A model generated the notes under the pieces. That model worked only from the letters and a program-made list of their open reading frames with translations, did not search any database and had not been told where the DNA came from. 64,000 nucleotides of DNA, from positions 1 to 64,000 of the forward strand of contig JAFXCV010000050.1 of the NCBI GenBank assembly GCA_017521325.1, given 5' to 3'. Of the stretch, positions 62,426 through 64,000 are shown piece after piece. Origin of the DNA: Oscillospiraceae bacterium (GTDB taxonomy: Bacteria > Bacillota > Clostridia > Oscillospirales > Ruminococcaceae). Numbering within the stretch: the first letter of the stretch is position 1; the number at the start of each line of letters is the position of its first letter. Both the position numbers and the translations under genes were made by a program.

Positions 62426-63706
62426 ATGAAAAAAAGAATTGCGTCATTTTCACTTGCCCTGTTGCTGACTGCCGCTGCGTGCGGCTGCGGCTTCAAGCCC
62501 ATCAGCCAGGAAAACAGTTATACACAGCCCATTTCGACTGATTATCAGCCGATTCCCGTTGAAACGCAGGAACATCTCAGCGGTGAGCCGACAATTGAAC
62601 TGCCCACGGAACCCCCGACCGAGCCGCCGGTGCAGGATACTGCCGTGCATTTCCTTGCCGTTGGCGACAACCTCGTGCAGAAGCGTGTCTACCAGTCCGC
62701 ACAGAAGCATGCGGCGGAAGGTGAGGAATATAATTTCAACTACTGCTACAAGAATGTGGCGGATAAGATCGCTGCGGCGGATCTTGCCTTTATCAATCAG
62801 GAAACCATCATTGCCGGACATAAATACGAGATTTCCGGTTCCAATTTCAATTTCAATTCCCCGACAGAGCTGGGCGATGAAATGGTGGATCTCGGATTTG
62901 ATATCATCTGCATGTCCAATAACCACGCCCTTGACAAGGGTACGGGCGGACTGGGTGCAGCACTGGATTACTGGGATACCAAAATCGCTGCAAATCCCTC
63001 GCTCAGAGTTATCGGCTGCTACCGTGATGCGCAGGATATGGAGAATTTCCGCATTTCCGAGGTCAACGGCATGACCATCGGCTACCTTGCCTATACCGAG
63101 CATATCAACGGTTACAGCCTGCCGTCGGATTCCCCCATGAAAATTCCGCTGACAAGCCAGACAACACTTATTGAGCAGCAGATCAAGGCGCTTGACGGCA
63201 TGGTGGACGCCGTTGTGGTTTCCGCACACTGGGGTGCGGAGGACACGCACACCGTCAGCGATGGCGTGCGCAGCCTTGCGAAAAATATGATCGAATGGGG
63301 CGCAGATGTCATCATCGGAACCCACTCCCATACCCTCGAAACGATGGAATATGTCACAAGAACCGACGGAACACAGGGTTTTGTGTTCTATTCGCTGGGC
63401 AATTTCATTTCCGCACAGACCGACAGCTTCAACATGGTCGGCGGTATGGCAGAGTTCGACCTGAAGCGTACAAACGATCAGATTACTGTTGAAAATGTGC
63501 AGGTGACTCCCGTCATTACCCACTATGACGACGGAAGCCTCACGAATCTGCGTGTGTATCCCTATTACATGTATACGGACGAGCTGGTGGCAGACCACGG
63601 ACTGCCCAATTCCCCCTGGGGCACTGCCAAGACATGGAGCTGGAAGGTGATTGATTCCATCGTGCAGAATAATGTGCCGGAGGAGTTCAGAAAGCTGACG
63701 AAATGA
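62426..63706 (+). CDS. CapA family lipoprotein (metallophosphatase-like)
   Basis: 426 residues. Signal peptide with a lipobox ending at Cys in TAAACGCG (about 17-19), a Thr/Pro/Glu linker to about residue 68, then a CapA/PgsA domain with LAVGDNLVQKRVY, FINQETIIAG, MSNNHALDKG, VVSAHWGAEDTH and IGTHSHTLETMEY, the metallophosphatase-like motif series. CapA is needed for poly-gamma-glutamate capsule export in Bacillus, but no capB or capC is adjacent, and many gut Firmicutes carry lone CapA proteins of unknown function. The ATG at 62426 is better spaced from AAAGGA than the one at 62417. Confidence 0.87.
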   Translation: MKKRIASFSLALLLTAAACGCGFKPISQENSYTQPISTDYQPIPVETQEHLSGEPTIELPTEPPTEPPVQDTAVHFLAVGDNLVQKRVYQSAQKHAAEGEEYNFNYCYKNVADKIAAADLAFINQETIIAGHKYEISGSNFNFNSPTELGDEMVDLGFDIICMSNNHALDKGTGGLGAALDYWDTKIAANPSLRVIGCYRDAQDMENFRISEVNGMTIGYLAYTEHINGYSLPSDSPMKIPLTSQTTLIEQQIKALDGMVDAVVVSAHWGAEDTHTVSDGVRSLAKNMIEWGADVIIGTHSHTLETMEYVTRTDGTQGFVFYSLGNFISAQTDSFNMVGGMAEFDLKRTNDQITVENVQVTPVITHYDDGSLTNLRVYPYYMYTDELVADHGLPNSPWGTAKTWSWKVIDSIVQNNVPEEFRKLTK

Positions 63707-63840
63707 AAAGAATAAAAAATTGAACATTTCTGTTAAAATTGCATGACATTCTGAATTGCAGATGCGAAAAGCCACGGAAATATGACGTTTTTTGTCATGG
63801 AATTTTTTAGTTAAAAACTGAATATATGTTTTGCTTTGTA

Positions 63841-63880
63841 ACAGGAAATCCTAAAATTACCTTAAGGATTTCCTGTTTTT
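63841..63880 (+). terminator. Probable terminator downstream of capA
   Basis: Stem ACAGGAAATCC / GGATTTCCTGT with a 14-nt loop, followed by TTTTT, about 135 nt past the stop codon. The intervening AT-rich stretch holds nothing else recognisable. Confidence 0.7.
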
Positions 63881-63941
63881 GTGTAAAGCATGAAATTTGC
63901 AGGGTCATATTTGTGTAATGTGATGATTTTCAAAAAAAGTA

Positions 63942-63970
63942 TTTACTTTTTTTCGTGACTGATATATAAT
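63942..63970 (+). promoter_or_regulatory. Sigma-A promoter of a gene beginning at the window edge
   Basis: TTTACT, 17-nt spacer, TATAAT, then a ribosome site AAGGAG at 63981-63986 and GTG (63990) or TTG (63995) as possible starts. The gene itself lies beyond the window. Confidence 0.55.
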
Positions 63971-64000
63971 AAAACTGTATAAGGAGCCGGTGTTTTGTGC

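Overview
The window looks like chromosomal DNA of a cellulolytic, spore-lineage Gram-positive clostridium of the Ruminococcus / Oscillospiraceae type. The basis is a GH94 cellobiose phosphorylase, a GH5 cellulase lipoprotein, two secreted proteins with Ruminococcus-like dockerin repeats, a GTP-type PEP carboxykinase, RNase J, GdpP, FtsH, a gerA-gerB-gerC germination operon and a Bacillus-like spoVB/mazG/HU/rqcP gene set. Base composition is moderate (roughly half GC by eye). Genes are mostly in short operons with clear sigma-A promoters (TTGACA-17-TATAAT) and hairpin terminators. No rRNA, tRNA, CRISPR array or autonomous transposase was seen.

Layout. 1-4.1 kb: tail of a GNAT acetyltransferase, homoserine kinase and a YfhO-type membrane protein. 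4.3-9.3 kb: a mutarotase-like gene, a small repeat element, two tandem DUF5684-like membrane proteins and cellobiose phosphorylase. 9.3-18.8 kb: a minus-strand housekeeping run rnj-gdpP-rplI-dnaB-tilS-ftsH read from one strong promoter with a leader of about 350 nt. 18.8-22.2 kb: a degenerate nucleotidyltransferase/phosphomutase-like protein and a SpoVB/MurJ-type flippase. 22.4-26.8 kb: aminotransferase, an unknown protein coupled to trpS, mazG, HU and rqcP. 27-27.8 kb: an AT-rich XRE regulator / lipoprotein pair with palindromic operators. 27.8-31.2 kb: aroE-aroK-amidohydrolase-fumarase alpha. 31.4-34.7 kb: acyl carrier protein, then a sortase locus (substrate, sortase, membrane protein). 34.7-42.3 kb: HAD hydrolase, DegV, CPBP protease, pth-mfd and TraX-like. 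42.4-47.7 kb: dockerin protein, cytidylate-kinase-like protein, GH5 cellulase and CPBP protease. 47.8-58.9 kb: Nudix, DUF421-DUF4363, dusB, a leucine-rich-repeat/dockerin protein broken by a frameshift, an AraC regulator, pckG, an isochorismatase-like hydrolase and a zinc-ribbon/Sel1-like protein. 58.9-63.7 kb: gerABC behind a sigma-G-like promoter, then a CapA lipoprotein.

How it works together. The GH5 lipoprotein and the dockerin proteins point to extracellular polysaccharide work, cellobiose phosphorylase and the mutarotase to intracellular use of the oligosaccharides, and PEP carboxykinase to C4 flux typical of succinate-forming ruminococci. The germination operon and SpoVB-like flippase point to endospores or a recent spore-forming ancestor.

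The most unusual item is a roughly 152-bp hairpin-rich element with terminal inverted repeats. Two full copies (5397-5548 and 26787-26939) each sit between two exact copies of a local transcription terminator, and the terminator is different at each locus. A third, degraded copy lies at 22201-22297. Stem positions co-vary between copies. It looks like a non-autonomous element that inserts at terminators and duplicates them.
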